A stretch of DNA of 32,001 nucleotides, taken from NCBI GenBank assembly GCA_937944855.1, contig CALFAY010000042.1:1-32001 (forward strand), given 5' to 3'. The notes under the pieces were generated by a model. That model had not been told where the DNA came from. It saw only the letters and a program-made list of their open reading frames with translations, and did not search any database. The DNA is from an uncultured Planctomycetota bacterium. GTDB lineage: Bacteria > Planctomycetota > Planctomycetia > Gemmatales > HRBIN36. The translations under genes and the position numbers were made by a program. Of the stretch, positions 23,342 to 32,001 are shown in pieces (position 1 is the first letter of the stretch; every line of letters begins with the position of its first letter).

Positions 23342-26300
23342 TCACGCGGCGCCGTTTTCCGGCCACTCGTCGAGCCGGACGGACACCCGTTTGGAGACGC
23401 CGGCTTCCTGCATGGTGACGCCGTAGAGCACGTCGGCCATCGCCATCGTCCGCTTGGAGTGCGTCACCATGATGAACTGCGAGCGGTCAGTGAACTCCCG
23501 CAGCACGGCGGCAAACCGGCCGGTGTTGGCTTCGTCGAGGGCGGCATCAACTTCGTCGAGAATGCAGAACGGGCTTGGCTTGCTGCGGAAAATCGCCAGC
23601 AACAACGCCACTGCCGTCAGGGTCTTTTCACCGCCGCTGAGCAGCGAAATGCTCCGCAACTCCTTGCCTGGCGGCCGAGCGATGATCTCGATGCCGCTTT
23701 CCAGCACGTCCTCAGGGTTTTCCAAGACGATGTCGGCCATGCCGCCGCCGAACAGTTTGCGGAACAATTCCTGAAAGTGACCGCGGATGGTTTCGAACAT
23801 CTCGGTGAAGAGGCGTCGGCTGTCAGTGTTGATGCGGCCGATGATTTCTTCCAGAGCAGCCTTGGCCCGCGTCAGGTCGTCCACCTGGCTTTGAAGAGAA
23901 GCAGCCCGGCCTTCCAGTTCTTGAAGCTCCTGGAGCGAATCGAGACTGACGTTGCCCAGCCGGGCGATCTTCTGCCGCAGGTCCTGAATCGCCTCTTCCA
24001 GGGCGGCGCGGTCCAGAGGCGTTTCGGCAGGCTGATAGTGCTGGTACAACTGCTCCAGGTCGGCTTCCTGCTCTTCCCGCAGGCGTTCGCTGAGCGTGGC
24101 CCGTCGGTGGTTGAGATCGTTGACCTCCAGGGATCGGGTATGCACCTGCTCCTGCCATTCGGCTTCGCGGCGGCGTTCGTTCTGCAAAGCGGCGACGACC
24201 TCCTGGCGGCGGCGGCGAAGGTCAGCAGCGGCGGCTTCGGCTTCCTCGAGCCACATCTGAGCCTGCTCCTTGGCTCGGTATGCTTCGGCCTGTTCGCTGG
24301 TGGTTTGCAGCAGCAGCAGTTGGCTTTGCCGGAGGCGCACCCGCAGTTGGGCATAAAGCTCCTGACCGTGCCGATGCTCCCGCAGACGTTGCTCGTACTC
24401 CCGCCGTACCTGTGCCGACCGAGCGGTAACGGCCTGACGCCGCTCTTCAGCCTTGGCGGCAGCGACTTGAGCAGCCACGGTTTCCTGCTGCAAGTTCTGT
24501 CGGGCTTCTTCTAGGCGGGCTATTTCCGCCTCAGTCTGTTCAAGGTCCCGGCGAAGTTCGGCTTCGTGCTGGTGCAGAGCGGCCAGGCGGGTCTGCACTT
24601 CCGTTTCAGTCCGCTCCAACCGCTGCAATTCATCCTGCACCTGTGCCAACTCGACGCGGCTCAGGCGGAGGTCCTCGGAGAACCCATGCAGCCGGTCGCT
24701 GATCTGTTGGATGTGCGACTGCACTACGGCAAGGCGTCCCGAAAATTCCTGCTCGGTTTGAGTCAGACGGATCTCCTCGGCCTCGAATTGAGCCAGCCGG
24801 TCGCGCAGCGCAGCCAGTTCCCGCTGCCCGGCGAGCATCTCCTGTTCCAGAGCGGCGGTGCGCTTGCGAAGCTCGTGCAACTCGCTGCGGCGGGAGATGA
24901 TGCCGAATCCCTGGTCCGGCTTGCCGACTGCGCAGATGCCGTCTGCCCGCAACAGTTCCCCTCGAGCTGTGATGCAAGTCCAACCCGGATATTGGGCCAC
25001 GATCTGCCGGGCAGCTTCGAAGTCTTCGACGATGGCAATTCGCTCCAGGAGCTTCCGTACCAACTCCCTTACCCGCTCGTCGTTGACGGTTACCAGATCC
25101 ACGGCACGAGCGAGTATGCCGGGTGGACTCGGGGCTGTGCTCGTCGGCGTGCCCTCTACCGTGGAGAGGGAGGCGGGATTCCCTCCCGTTCCTGCTCCGT
25201 GGGGTGCCGACGCAACGCCGTCAGGACCGACAGGCACAAACGTGACCCGACCTCGCAACGGCTCCGCCAGACTGGCGAAGGCTTGATGCAGGTCTGAAGC
25301 GTCCAGATAGACGAAGGCGTAAGCGAGGTCTCCAAGAACAAGATCGATCAGCGGTGCATGGGGACCTTCGACGCGGATTAGGTCGGCGAGCAGTCCGAGG
25401 ACCGTGGCCCACGGCCCCTCGGGCTCGGCGGCAAGGATGCCGAGTACCTGTTGCACTCCGGCCCCCACCCCTTCCTGCTTCCGTTCCAGCTCTTCAAGCG
25501 TTTCAACCCGGCCTTGAAGGACGCTGCGTTCTTCCCGCAAGGCCACCAGGCGTCCGGCTGCACGTTCGGCCTGATGCCGAACGGCGTCCCTTTCCCGCAG
25601 CAACGCTGTCACTTCTTCTCTCACTGCCAAGAGCCGAGCCGTCACCTCCCCCGCTTCGGCCTCGAACTTACGCAGCTCCTCCGCAAGTCTTTCCGCCTCG
25701 GAAGCTGCCTGGGCACTCTGCTGTTCGAGCCGACGGCTGTGCTGCCGCAGACTGCCGATCTGCGACTGGAGGCTGATTTGTTCGTTGTGGAGTCGGGTCG
25801 CGGCCTGGAAGTGTTCCAGCAGGTCTGCCCGTCCCTGGTCGGAGCGTTTGCGAAGCTGAGCTAATTCCGCTGTCGCCTGACGAAGAGCCTCTTCCCGCTG
25901 GGCCGCAGTTTCGGCCAGGGCTTGCCAAGCGGCCTCGGCCTCGGCCAGTTGCCGTTCGACTTCGGCGAAAGCGATCCGCAGGTCTGCCACCTGCTGACCG
26001 AGGCGCAGATCCTCTCCGAGCAGACGGCTCAGCTCCTGTTCGGACGCTCCCAGGCGGTCACGCTCATGTTCCAGGACGGTTTCAGCGGCGGTGATGCGTC
26101 GGCGAGCGTCGCCGACGGCACTTTCAGCGTCGCGCAGACGACGCTCCTCGACCTCCAACTCTTCTTCCAGCTTTCGCAACGCCTGTTCGCTTCGCTGCAC
26201 CTGATCAGTCTGTTCTCGGAGGGCAGAGCGGGCCTGATCGAGCATTTGCTGACCAGCGGCCAGTTGCCGGGTCAACGAATCGTATTCGTGCAAAGCCAGC

Positions 26301-26980
26301 GTCAGACGGAGCTGGCGCAGTCGGTCGGCATACTCTTGATAACGCTGGGCCTTGGCCGCCTGTTGCTTGACCGAGCGCAATTGCCGGTCCACTTCCTCCA
26401 GAACGTCGCGGACGCGGAGGAGATTCTGATCGGCCTGTTCGAGCTTGCGCAGGGTTTCGATTTTCTTGGCCTTGAAGCGGCTGATTCCGGCGGCCTCCTC
26501 GAAGATCACCCGGCGTTCCTTGTTGGTGGCCTGGAGAATGGCTTCGATGCGGCCCTGAGCGATGACGCAGTAGGCCTCGGCACCGGCACCACTGCCGAGG
26601 AACAACTCCTTGATGTCGCGCAGACGGGAAGGCTGTTTGTTGATGAGATACTCGCCTTCGCCGCTGCGATAAACGCGGCGAGTGATCTGGACTTCGTCGG
26701 AATCGATGGCCAGCAGACGTTGGGAGTTGTCCAGGGTCAGGGTGACTTCGGCGAAACCGAGACTGCGGCGGGTCGAGGAACCGTTGAAGATCACGTCGGC
26801 CATCTCGCCGCCGCGCAGGCTCTTGGCGCTCTGCTCGCCCAGGATCCAGCGGACGGCATCCACGATGTTGCTCTTGCCGGAACCGTTCGGTCCGACAATG
26901 GCCGTGATTCCCGGACCGAACTCGAAGACTGTCCTTTCGGCGAAGCTCTTGAAGCCGATCAGTTCCAGCCGCTTCAGCAT
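23342..26980 (-). CDS. smc: Chromosome segregation protein SMC
   Basis: SMC organises and separates chromosomes as a dimeric ATP-driven ring. The product has 1212 residues, close to the usual 1150-1200. The N-terminal head has Walker A GPNGSGKS (residues 30-37) and the Q-loop region ([14 protein letters not shown]). Long coiled coils (about 165-500 and 680-1020) flank the hinge (about 510-680). The C-terminal head has the signature [11 protein letters not shown] (1113-1123), Walker [13 protein letters not shown] and the H-loop [11 protein letters not shown] 26980 has GGAG 6 bases upstream. The hinge carries an unusual insert of about 32 residues (589-620). The gene follows the FlgI-like lipoprotein gene by 47 bases, probably in one operon. 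Confidence 0.95.
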   Translation of the reverse strand: MLKRLELIGFKSFAERTVFEFGPGITAIVGPNGSGKSNIVDAVRWILGEQSAKSLRGGEMADVIFNGSSTRRSLGFAEVTLTLDNSQRLLAIDSDEVQITRRVYRSGEGEYLINKQPSRLRDIKELFLGSGAGAEAYCVIAQGRIEAILQATNKERRVIFEEAAGISRFKAKKIETLRKLEQADQNLLRVRDVLEEVDRQLRSVKQQAAKAQRYQEYADRLRQLRLTLALHEYDSLTRQLAAGQQMLDQARSALREQTDQVQRSEQALRKLEEELEVEERRLRDAESAVGDARRRITAAETVLEHERDRLGASEQELSRLLGEDLRLGQQVADLRIAFAEVERQLAEAEAAWQALAETAAQREEALRQATAELAQLRKRSDQGRADLLEHFQAATRLHNEQISLQSQIGSLRQHSRRLEQQSAQAASEAERLAEELRKFEAEAGEVTARLLAVREEVTALLRERDAVRHQAERAAGRLVALREERSVLQGRVETLEELERKQEGVGAGVQQVLGILAAEPEGPWATVLGLLADLIRVEGPHAPLIDLVLGDLAYAFVYLDASDLHQAFASLAEPLRGRVTFVPVGPDGVASAPHGAGTGGNPASLSTVEGTPTSTAPSPPGILARAVDLVTVNDERVRELVRKLLERIAIVEDFEAARQIVAQYPGWTCITARGELLRADGICAVGKPDQGFGIISRRSELHELRKRTAALEQEMLAGQRELAALRDRLAQFEAEEIRLTQTEQEFSGRLAVVQSHIQQISDRLHGFSEDLRLSRVELAQVQDELQRLERTETEVQTRLAALHQHEAELRRDLEQTEAEIARLEEARQNLQQETVAAQVAAAKAEERRQAVTARSAQVRREYEQRLREHRHGQELYAQLRVRLRQSQLLLLQTTSEQAEAYRAKEQAQMWLEEAEAAAADLRRRRQEVVAALQNERRREAEWQEQVHTRSLEVNDLNHRRATLSERLREEQEADLEQLYQHYQPAETPLDRAALEEAIQDLRQKIARLGNVSLDSLQELQELEGRAASLQSQVDDLTRAKAALEEIIGRINTDSRRLFTEMFETIRGHFQELFRKLFGGGMADIVLENPEDVLESGIEIIARPPGKELRSISLLSGGEKTLTAVALLLAIFRSKPSPFCILDEVDAALDEANTGRFAAVLREFTDRSQFIMVTHSKRTMAMADVLYGVTMQEAGVSKRVSVRLDEWPENGAA

Positions 26981-27027
26981 GGATCACTCCGCAGGGCAAG
27001 CCCCATCCGACGCCTATCCCTGCATAG

Positions 27028-28821
27028 TCACGGTTGGTTGCGTTCCTCTGCTTGGGCACCCTCCCTGGCGGCCGAAGAACCGCGGCGGTTGTGCTGGTGG
27101 AACAGGTTGGGGGTCATGCCGAGATCGATGGCATTATCGGCATCTTCCTCCACGTCCACCTCGAAGCCGTCCAGTGCGGCCTGATTCACTAAAGCATATA
27201 CGGACGGAGCCTGCGGCACAGCGTCCACGACCACTCGGCACGACAGGCAGCCGTTCTGATGGGCCTTCAACAGCATCGGAAAGACATCAGCATATCCGGC
27301 CCCTAAGGCCCCCAGGCGGCGAAGCACCTCGTCCAGCTCCAGCGAGCATTCCTCCTTGACTGGCACGGCATGGGTGGAAATCCGGGCGATGCGACAGACT
27401 CCGTCGCCTTCTTGAGCAGTTACGAGGAAATCGGGACCGGCTTCCAGGGCGAAGGGCGGCTGAAGGCGGATGCCGCGACCAAACAAGACGATTTCGGCCC
27501 GGCGCGTCGTGGACAGGTGGACCATCGGCTTGGAGTCCGGGGCTGCCTGGTGCAGGAAGAAGTCATTGATGGCCAGGCCCGGAATGGCCGGGTCGCGGTC
27601 GTCCAGGATCCGCAAGGCCCGAAAGGCCCCGTAGCGGGTTTCCGCACTGTCCGCATGCAACAGTCGCCGCAGCTGGACATGACAGACCGCTTCGTCGAGC
27701 GAGGCCAGGGCGGCCAGACCGAAGGCCCGCAGACGGGGATCGGCTTCGATGAGTTCAGCCAGCGGTTCGGCGCAAGCCGGTTCGCCGAGGTAGGCCAGGG
27801 CCTCGGCCGAAGCGAAACGGACCAGCGGGGAAGGATGATCCAGACCCCGCTTGAGCAACGGCACGCCTTCGATGCCCAGGGCTTCCAGTTTCAGGGCCGC
27901 AGGCACCGTCTTGACGGGATCGAGCAATTCCTCGCCGAGTTGCAACGCGTAGCTGGTCCGTCGGCCCTGCGGCTCCCGCAGGGGAATCTGCCGGACGACG
28001 CGGAGGTAGCGCGGCCAGTTGTTCTTGTACTGGTGGGGGATGCGGAGCGTGATGAGGGTGTCGTTCTTGGCCTCGGCCATGCCCCGCATGGCACCGCGGT
28101 ACGGTCCGTAAAAGCGCTCATTGATGCGGTCGGCGACCACCTTGGCAAGGCGGGCATCTTTGTGATCCCGGTTGAGAATGAGGCCAAAGTTGCGGTCGAT
28201 CAGGCATTTTCCGCCTTCCCAGATGCGCCCTCGGCGTTCCCGATTGCGGTCGCCGATGTCCGCGATGCCGACCAGCACCGGCCCCTCGGCCCGCACCAGG
28301 GTCCGGCCCTTGAGGTCGCCCGGCGGCCGGGCACCTCCAGTGAGCTGAGCCCGGTCGGCGTATTCGCTCAGTTCGCAGGGCAGCAGAATGGCTCCGCGGA
28401 GGCTGGGAAGCGGCTGGGCGGGATCGACCTCGACCTCGACTTCCAGCCGGTCGCCCTTCTGGACCGCTGGGGGCACGACCGCCGAGACGCGGACCACGGC
28501 CACGTCGGGCTGGGCGAGAAAGGCTACCGGATCCGTGCAGCCCATCTCTTTGAGCATGCGGAGGGCCTGTTGCCGGAGCGGTCCGGGCTTCGAGTTGCCT
28601 CCGCCGGAACGCAGCCCATGCACAACGCCCACTCCGTACACCCGTACCGACTGCACGCCCCAAACTGATGTGACGCTGCCCACGGTGCGCACCTGACCGG
28701 TCTTTTCCGGCTTGTCTTCATCATTCGATTGCAGACGGAACTCGTCGGTGCTGCAACCCAGCAGGCCGAGGCTCAGACATCCAGCTAGCGCCCCTGCCGT
28801 CCATAGCCCCGCGCGTTGCAT
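27028..28821 (-). CDS. Lipoprotein with flagellar P-ring (FlgI)-like domain and HEAT repeats
   Basis: The 597-residue product has a lipoprotein signal with lipobox LLGC (Cys23). Residues 47-280 resemble FlgI: VRVYGVGVVHGLRSGGGN (FlgI has GYGLVVGL.GTGD), DVAVVRVSAVVPPAVQKGDRL (FlgI V.V.A.LPPFA..G), and LPSLRGAILL (FlgI AKSLRGGTLL). A later RLAKVVADRINERF is also FlgI-like. Residues 316-410 are HEAT repeats (PLVRFASAEALAYLG, ETRYGAFRALRIL), not part of FlgI. The C-terminus is polar. FlgI forms the periplasmic ring around the flagellar rod; here no flagellar gene is nearby, so a ring- or scaffold-forming envelope protein is inferred. ATG 28821 has GGGAGGG 7 bases upstream, and a good promoter lies at 28938-28966. 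Confidence 0.7.
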   Translation of the reverse strand: MQRAGLWTAGALAGCLSLGLLGCSTDEFRLQSNDEDKPEKTGQVRTVGSVTSVWGVQSVRVYGVGVVHGLRSGGGNSKPGPLRQQALRMLKEMGCTDPVAFLAQPDVAVVRVSAVVPPAVQKGDRLEVEVEVDPAQPLPSLRGAILLPCELSEYADRAQLTGGARPPGDLKGRTLVRAEGPVLVGIADIGDRNRERRGRIWEGGKCLIDRNFGLILNRDHKDARLAKVVADRINERFYGPYRGAMRGMAEAKNDTLITLRIPHQYKNNWPRYLRVVRQIPLREPQGRRTSYALQLGEELLDPVKTVPAALKLEALGIEGVPLLKRGLDHPSPLVRFASAEALAYLGEPACAEPLAELIEADPRLRAFGLAALASLDEAVCHVQLRRLLHADSAETRYGAFRALRILDDRDPAIPGLAINDFFLHQAAPDSKPMVHLSTTRRAEIVLFGRGIRLQPPFALEAGPDFLVTAQEGDGVCRIARISTHAVPVKEECSLELDEVLRRLGALGAGYADVFPMLLKAHQNGCLSCRVVVDAVPQAPSVYALVNQAALDGFEVDVEEDADNAIDLGMTPNLFHQHNRRGSSAAREGAQAEERNQP

Positions 28822-28937
28822 ACGCCGGCCCTCCCCCGTCGAGCAGCCTTCGTTGACGATCCCGGCTCCAGGCGGGATGACGAACCGCCTCGACCGGGAA
28901 CTGCGATCTGCTGTCGTGTTAGTCTTTAAGGCGGCGG

Positions 28938-28966
28938 TTCATAAGACAGATGCCTCGCCCCGTCAA
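28938..28966 (-). promoter_or_regulatory. Sigma70-type promoter for the FlgI-like/smc operon
   Basis: On the minus strand TTGACG (28966-28961) and TATGAA (28943-28938) are exactly 17 bases apart. The leader would be about 110 bases. Confidence 0.5.
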
Positions 28967-29137
28967 GGGCAAAGAACCACGCTTTCTTCCTATCAAGCCG
29001 TTCCCCTTTTTTCGTCACCAGCCCGATTGCGCCAGGTTTCTAAAGCTGGCTAGGAAGTCCCAGTTCGGACGCTCTTCCTCGGAGCACGCTGACTCACTCT
29101 TTCTCTGCGCCCCTTCGTCGCGGCCAAGTTCCGCTTG

Positions 29138-29166
29138 TTGCGACGGTGTTGCATTCGGACTAGAAT
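29138..29166 (+). promoter_or_regulatory. Sigma70-type promoter for the DUF1080 gene
   Basis: TTGCGA (29138-29143) and TAGAAT (29161-29166) are separated by 17 bases, with the -10 box 64 bases before ATG 29231. Confidence 0.5.
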
Positions 29167-29230
29167 CCCTGTGCCGGTACCGCATGGGGCGGCCGGTTGG
29201 GAGTTTGTGCAAGGTGAAAGGAGTTCCACC

Positions 29231-29866
29231 ATGTTTCGACGTTCCCAAGTGATCGTGCTGGCGTTGGCGGTGGTCGTCGGCTCGCTGGGCGTGCTCTCCG
29301 CGGCGGATGAGCCGGTAAAGCTCTTCAACGGGAGGGACCTGAGCGGCTGGCGGATCTTCCCGGAGAACGCTGCCGGGGCATTCCGGGTCGAGGAGGGGAT
29401 GATCGTCGTCAGCGGCAAGCCAGCAGGCTACATCTACACCGATCGCAGCTACCGCAACTATGTCCTGACCTTCGACTGGCGGTTCGCCCGCCCGGCCAAT
29501 CTGACGGACGACAACCAGTTCACTGGCAACAGTGGCGTCCTGCTGCACATCACCGGAGAACACAAGGTCTGGCCTAAGTCGGTCGAGATCCAGGGCATGA
29601 ACCGCAATCACGGCCAAGTCCTTTCGGTGGCTGGTGCTCCCGTCAGCGATGCCAAATTTGACGCTGAGGCGCGGACTCGGGCCGTTCGCCGCGTCGGCGA
29701 GTGGAACACCACCGAGATCACCGTCCGAAACGGCGAGATCACCACAAAAGTCAACGGGGTGCCGGTCTCGTCGTGCAAGACGACGCTGACCGAAGGCCCG
29801 ATCGGCTTCCAGTCCGAAGGCGCGGAAATCCACTTCCGCAACATCATGCTGCGGCCCTTGAATTGA
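29231..29866 (+). CDS. Secreted DUF1080 (3-keto-disaccharide hydrolase-like) protein
   Basis: ATG 29231 has AAAGGAG 8 bases upstream; the frame extends 32 codons further up without a site. The 211-residue product has a signal peptide (VIVLALAVVVGSLGVLSA) and one LamG-like beta-sandwich. Family marks are VKLFNGRDLSGWRIF at the start, YVLTFDWRF, NSGVLLHITGE, SVEIQG and GPIGFQSEGAEIHFRNI at the end. DUF1080 domains were linked to 3-keto-glucoside hydrolysis, and many planctomycete copies bind or cleave polysaccharide. It is a single-domain, minimal member. ubiE starts 40 bases later on the same strand. Confidence 0.88.
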   Translation: MFRRSQVIVLALAVVVGSLGVLSAADEPVKLFNGRDLSGWRIFPENAAGAFRVEEGMIVVSGKPAGYIYTDRSYRNYVLTFDWRFARPANLTDDNQFTGNSGVLLHITGEHKVWPKSVEIQGMNRNHGQVLSVAGAPVSDAKFDAEARTRAVRRVGEWNTTEITVRNGEITTKVNGVPVSSCKTTLTEGPIGFQSEGAEIHFRNIMLRPLN

Positions 29867-29906
29867 CCGACACGATTCTTTAGGACCTTCGTTTTCGGGA
29901 TACTTC

Positions 29907-30632
29907 ATGGCTTCCGTCCCCTCGCTGCTGGACAAACGGGAAGAGCGCATCCGCCGCATGTTTGGGGCGATCGCTCCGACCTACGACTTGCTCAACCATC
30001 TGCTCAGCCTGAACATTGACAAGGCGTGGCGGAAACGGGTGACGCAGCTGGTGCCGCCGCGAGGGGACGGCCCCATTCTGGATTTGTGCACCGGGACTGG
30101 GGACTTGGCCTTCGCCTACGACCGGGCGGCCAAGGGTCAGGCTCCGATTCTCGGGGCCGATTTCTGCGGCGAGATGCTCGACATCGCCGTTCGCAAACGC
30201 ACGTCCAAGCAAAAAGACCGCATCCGGTTCATCCAGGCCGACGCACAACGGCTCCCGTTGCCGGACAACTACTTCGACCTCGTGTGCGTGGCGTTCGGAT
30301 TGCGGAACGTGACCGATCCCGATAAGGGCCTTGCGGAGATGGTCCGCGTCGCCCGGCCCGGAGGTCGAATCGCCATCCTGGAGTTCTCTAAACCGAGCCA
30401 TCCGATCTTCGGACGGCTGTACCGGGCCTATTTTCGCTGGCTGCTGCCTGTGGTCGGGCAATGGATTTCCCGAAGCAAGGACGCAGCCTATCGCTATCTG
30501 CCCGCCAGTGTGCAGGAATTTCCTGAAGGCGAGGCCTTGGCCGAACGGCTTCGCCAACACGGTTTGAAAGACGTGACCTACACGCCGTTCACGTTGGGCA
30601 TCGCCACCTTGTACGTCGGCATCAAACCATGA
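29907..30632 (+). CDS. ubiE: Demethylmenaquinone methyltransferase UbiE/MenG
   Basis: The enzyme adds the C-methyl group in menaquinone (or ubiquinone) synthesis, using S-adenosylmethionine. The 241-residue product has the family opening VRRMF-like IRRMFGAIAPTYDLLNHLLS, SAM-binding motif I LDLCTGTGDLA (from residue 58), DLVCVAFGLRNVTD (the FGLRN motif), RPGGRIAILEFSKP, and AAYRYLPASVQEFP near the end. All family blocks are present and the length is normal. Since planctomycetes generally use menaquinone, the MenG role is the likelier one. The last codons overlap the hemE start by four bases (ATGA, 30629-30632). Confidence 0.93.
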   Translation: MASVPSLLDKREERIRRMFGAIAPTYDLLNHLLSLNIDKAWRKRVTQLVPPRGDGPILDLCTGTGDLAFAYDRAAKGQAPILGADFCGEMLDIAVRKRTSKQKDRIRFIQADAQRLPLPDNYFDLVCVAFGLRNVTDPDKGLAEMVRVARPGGRIAILEFSKPSHPIFGRLYRAYFRWLLPVVGQWISRSKDAAYRYLPASVQEFPEGEALAERLRQHGLKDVTYTPFTLGIATLYVGIKP

Positions 30633-31639
30633 ACGAGCCGCGGCATCTGCTGATCCGGGCGATTCGCGGCTTGCCGACACCGCGGCCCCCGGTCTGGGCG
30701 ATGCGGCAGGCCGGACGCTGGGACCCAGAGTTCAACCGCCTTCGCGGCAAACTGAGCTTTTACGAGTTCTCGGAAAACGCGGAATTGTCGGCCCAGGCGT
30801 CGTTATTGCCCCGTCGCTTCGGCGTCGATACCATCATTTTGTTCTACGACATCACCACGCTGACCGTGGCGATGGGTCAGAAGTACGCGCTCATCCCCCA
30901 GCGCGGTCCGGTTCCCGACCGTCCCATCCGCAGCCGTGCCGATGTCGAAGCGCTCGATCCGAGGCCCGACGCCGACCGCTTCCGCCACGTTCTGCGGATT
31001 CTGGAACTCGTCAAACAGGAACTAGCCGGAGATTTGCCGATCCTGGTCTTCGCCGGCGCGCCGTTTACGCTGGCCAGTTATGCACTCGGCGTAGGCAAAG
31101 ACCTTCCCGCCCTTCGCCGGTTCGCTGGCGAACAGCCAGAAGTGTGGGACGCACTCCTGCAACGCCTGGCCGAGGCTGCAGGCCACTTCTTGGCGACGCT
31201 GGCCCGTCACGGTGCGGATGCCTATCAACTGTTCGACTCCTGGGCCGGTGGACTGACGGAAGCGGAGTATCTGCGGTGGGCCTCGCCGTGGCACCGCATG
31301 ATCTTTCATAACCCGGAGATCAACATTCCTTCGATTCTGTTTGTCAAGGAGTGTCCGTACGTCGAGCATATGCTCAGCTCGGGAGCGGACGTAATCAGCC
31401 TCGGCACTCGCCACGACCTGGCCGACTTGCGCAGGAAGTTTCCGGAGCAGACCTTTCAGGGAAACGTCTCTGACGAGTTGCTGCGGACCGGCACTCCGGA
31501 ACAGGTTGCTGAGGCTACCCGACAATGCGTCCGGGCCGGAGGCCGATACCGGCACATCGTCAACCTCAGCCACGGCCTTGACCGGGATACGCCGGTCGCC
31601 AACTTCGCCGCCTTCGTCGCCGCCGTTCGGGAAGGCTGA
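30629..31639 (+). CDS. hemE: Uroporphyrinogen decarboxylase, divergent
   Basis: The enzyme turns uroporphyrinogen III into coproporphyrinogen III in haem synthesis. The 336-residue product has PVWAMRQAGRWDPEF (the usual form is QAGRYMPEY), FGVDTIILFYDI with the substrate-binding Asp, FAGAPFTLASYALG with Tyr, FDSWAGGL with Ser, and a late SHG with His. The residues that hold the porphyrinogen are therefore kept, while the surrounding text differs from common HemE: LGTRHDL replaces LDWRVDL and LSHGLDRDTP replaces GHGI...TP. The call remains HemE, with some chance of a related uroporphyrinogen-decarboxylase-fold enzyme. It is translationally coupled to ubiE, so quinone and haem supply to the respiratory chain are linked. 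Confidence 0.85.
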   Translation: MNEPRHLLIRAIRGLPTPRPPVWAMRQAGRWDPEFNRLRGKLSFYEFSENAELSAQASLLPRRFGVDTIILFYDITTLTVAMGQKYALIPQRGPVPDRPIRSRADVEALDPRPDADRFRHVLRILELVKQELAGDLPILVFAGAPFTLASYALGVGKDLPALRRFAGEQPEVWDALLQRLAEAAGHFLATLARHGADAYQLFDSWAGGLTEAEYLRWASPWHRMIFHNPEINIPSILFVKECPYVEHMLSSGADVISLGTRHDLADLRRKFPEQTFQGNVSDELLRTGTPEQVAEATRQCVRAGGRYRHIVNLSHGLDRDTPVANFAAFVAAVREG

Positions 31640-31889
31640 GTGCTCCCGTCAATCAAGGCACGGAGTTACTGGCCTGCACATCCTGGGTACCCATTACGTT
31701 GTCTTGCCTGAACTTTTTCCAGACTCGGGCAGACTCGCCTAAATCCTTCGCCTTCGAGAGCGAATGAACCTGTAGGGGCACCGTTCCGCGGGTCAGCAGT
31801 CCGGTGCCGAGAGCACGAAATGTTAGGGAATGAGGCAGCGGAATCCTTCGCAAACAAAAACAGCACGAGGTTTAGGAAAGGAGTTGCGC

Positions 31890-32001
31890 ATGATTCGCAA
31901 GGTGATCTTCGCAGCGGTGATTCTGGCGGTGCTCGGCTTCGTGGCCTGGACCACCGAGATCGGCAGCTACCTCTCGACCGCCTGGAAGGAAAGCACGGCC
32001 T
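31890..32001 (+). CDS. Start of a single-pass membrane protein (partial)
   Basis: ATG 31890 has GGAAAGGAG about 7 bases upstream. The 37 visible residues read MIRKVIFAAVILAVLGFVAW, a membrane helix or uncleaved anchor, then a polar stretch (TTEIGSYLSTAWKEST). The rest lies outside the window. From memory, planctomycetes have anchored coiled-coil proteins with this kind of beginning, but no function can be given. The 250 bases before it hold a weak hairpin (31777-31783 with 31802-31808) and nothing else that I recognise. Confidence 0.6.
   Translation, partial: MIRKVIFAAVILAVLGFVAWTTEIGSYLSTAWKESTA

Larger units (their letters stand above)
28822..29230. other. Divergent promoter region
   Basis: The 409 bases between the lipoprotein gene (minus) and the DUF1080 gene (plus) contain no supported coding sequence. 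Each strand has a promoter with a 17-base spacer (28938-28966 minus, 29138-29166 plus). Confidence 0.6.

Noticed and set aside
25922..27184. A 420-codon plus-strand open frame
   Set aside because: It is antisense to the N-terminal part of smc and crosses into the next gene.
31653..31853. Short minus-strand frames after hemE
   Set aside because: They have no ribosome-binding site or domain pattern and overlap each other.

Overview
The window looks like a chromosome segment of a planctomycete, probably of the Gemmataceae kind. The evidence is the GC-rich sequence, the pairing of ECF sigma factors with very large Ser/Thr kinase-WD40 proteins, and many secreted one-off enzymes with Sec or Tat signals (DUF1080, PQQ-like propeller, SMP-30, ceramidase-like). 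The taxon is inferred from gene content only; no rRNA or tRNA gene was seen.

Layout. Positions 1-6111 form a decaying regulatory island. It holds the tail of a kinase/TPR protein, a REP-associated HUH transposase framed by identical 56-bp hairpin repeats, a deleted ECF sigma remnant, a second ECF sigma gene broken by an amber codon, and a kinase-14xWD40-8xLRR gene broken by a +1 and a -1 homopolymer indel plus an opal codon. Positions 6253-9099 hold two exported enzymes (ceramidase-like and sialidase-like). Positions 9100-10053 are a more AT-rich stretch with a fragment of an IS5-type transposase. Positions 10054-15934 carry an exported esterase and an enolase-superfamily sugar-acid dehydratase on the minus strand, then a BON-domain protein, a lactonase-type propeller and an SMP-30/gluconolactonase protein on the plus strand. 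The dehydratase and the two propeller proteins could serve sugar-acid and lactone catabolism.

Positions 16044-19616 are mostly housekeeping: a small zinc-ribbon protein, rsgA, a BshB1-type deacetylase whose start codon overlaps that of rsgA on the opposite strand, a small unknown protein and a XerC-type recombinase. Positions 19640-23329 hold three exported proteins on the plus strand: thioredoxin-like, then a repeat/beta-sandwich protein coupled by ATGA to a PQQ-like propeller. They converge on smc (minus, to 26980), which lies behind a lipoprotein combining an FlgI (flagellar P-ring)-like domain with HEAT repeats. Positions 29231-31639 hold a DUF1080 protein, ubiE/menG and hemE, the last two overlapping by ATGA. 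The window ends in the start of a membrane-anchored protein.

The features that stand out most are two families of short palindromic or dispersed repeats whose copies supply stop codons to neighbouring genes, the lesion cluster in the sigma/kinase island, the FlgI-HEAT lipoprotein beside smc, and a palindrome-rich in-frame insert in the SMC hinge.
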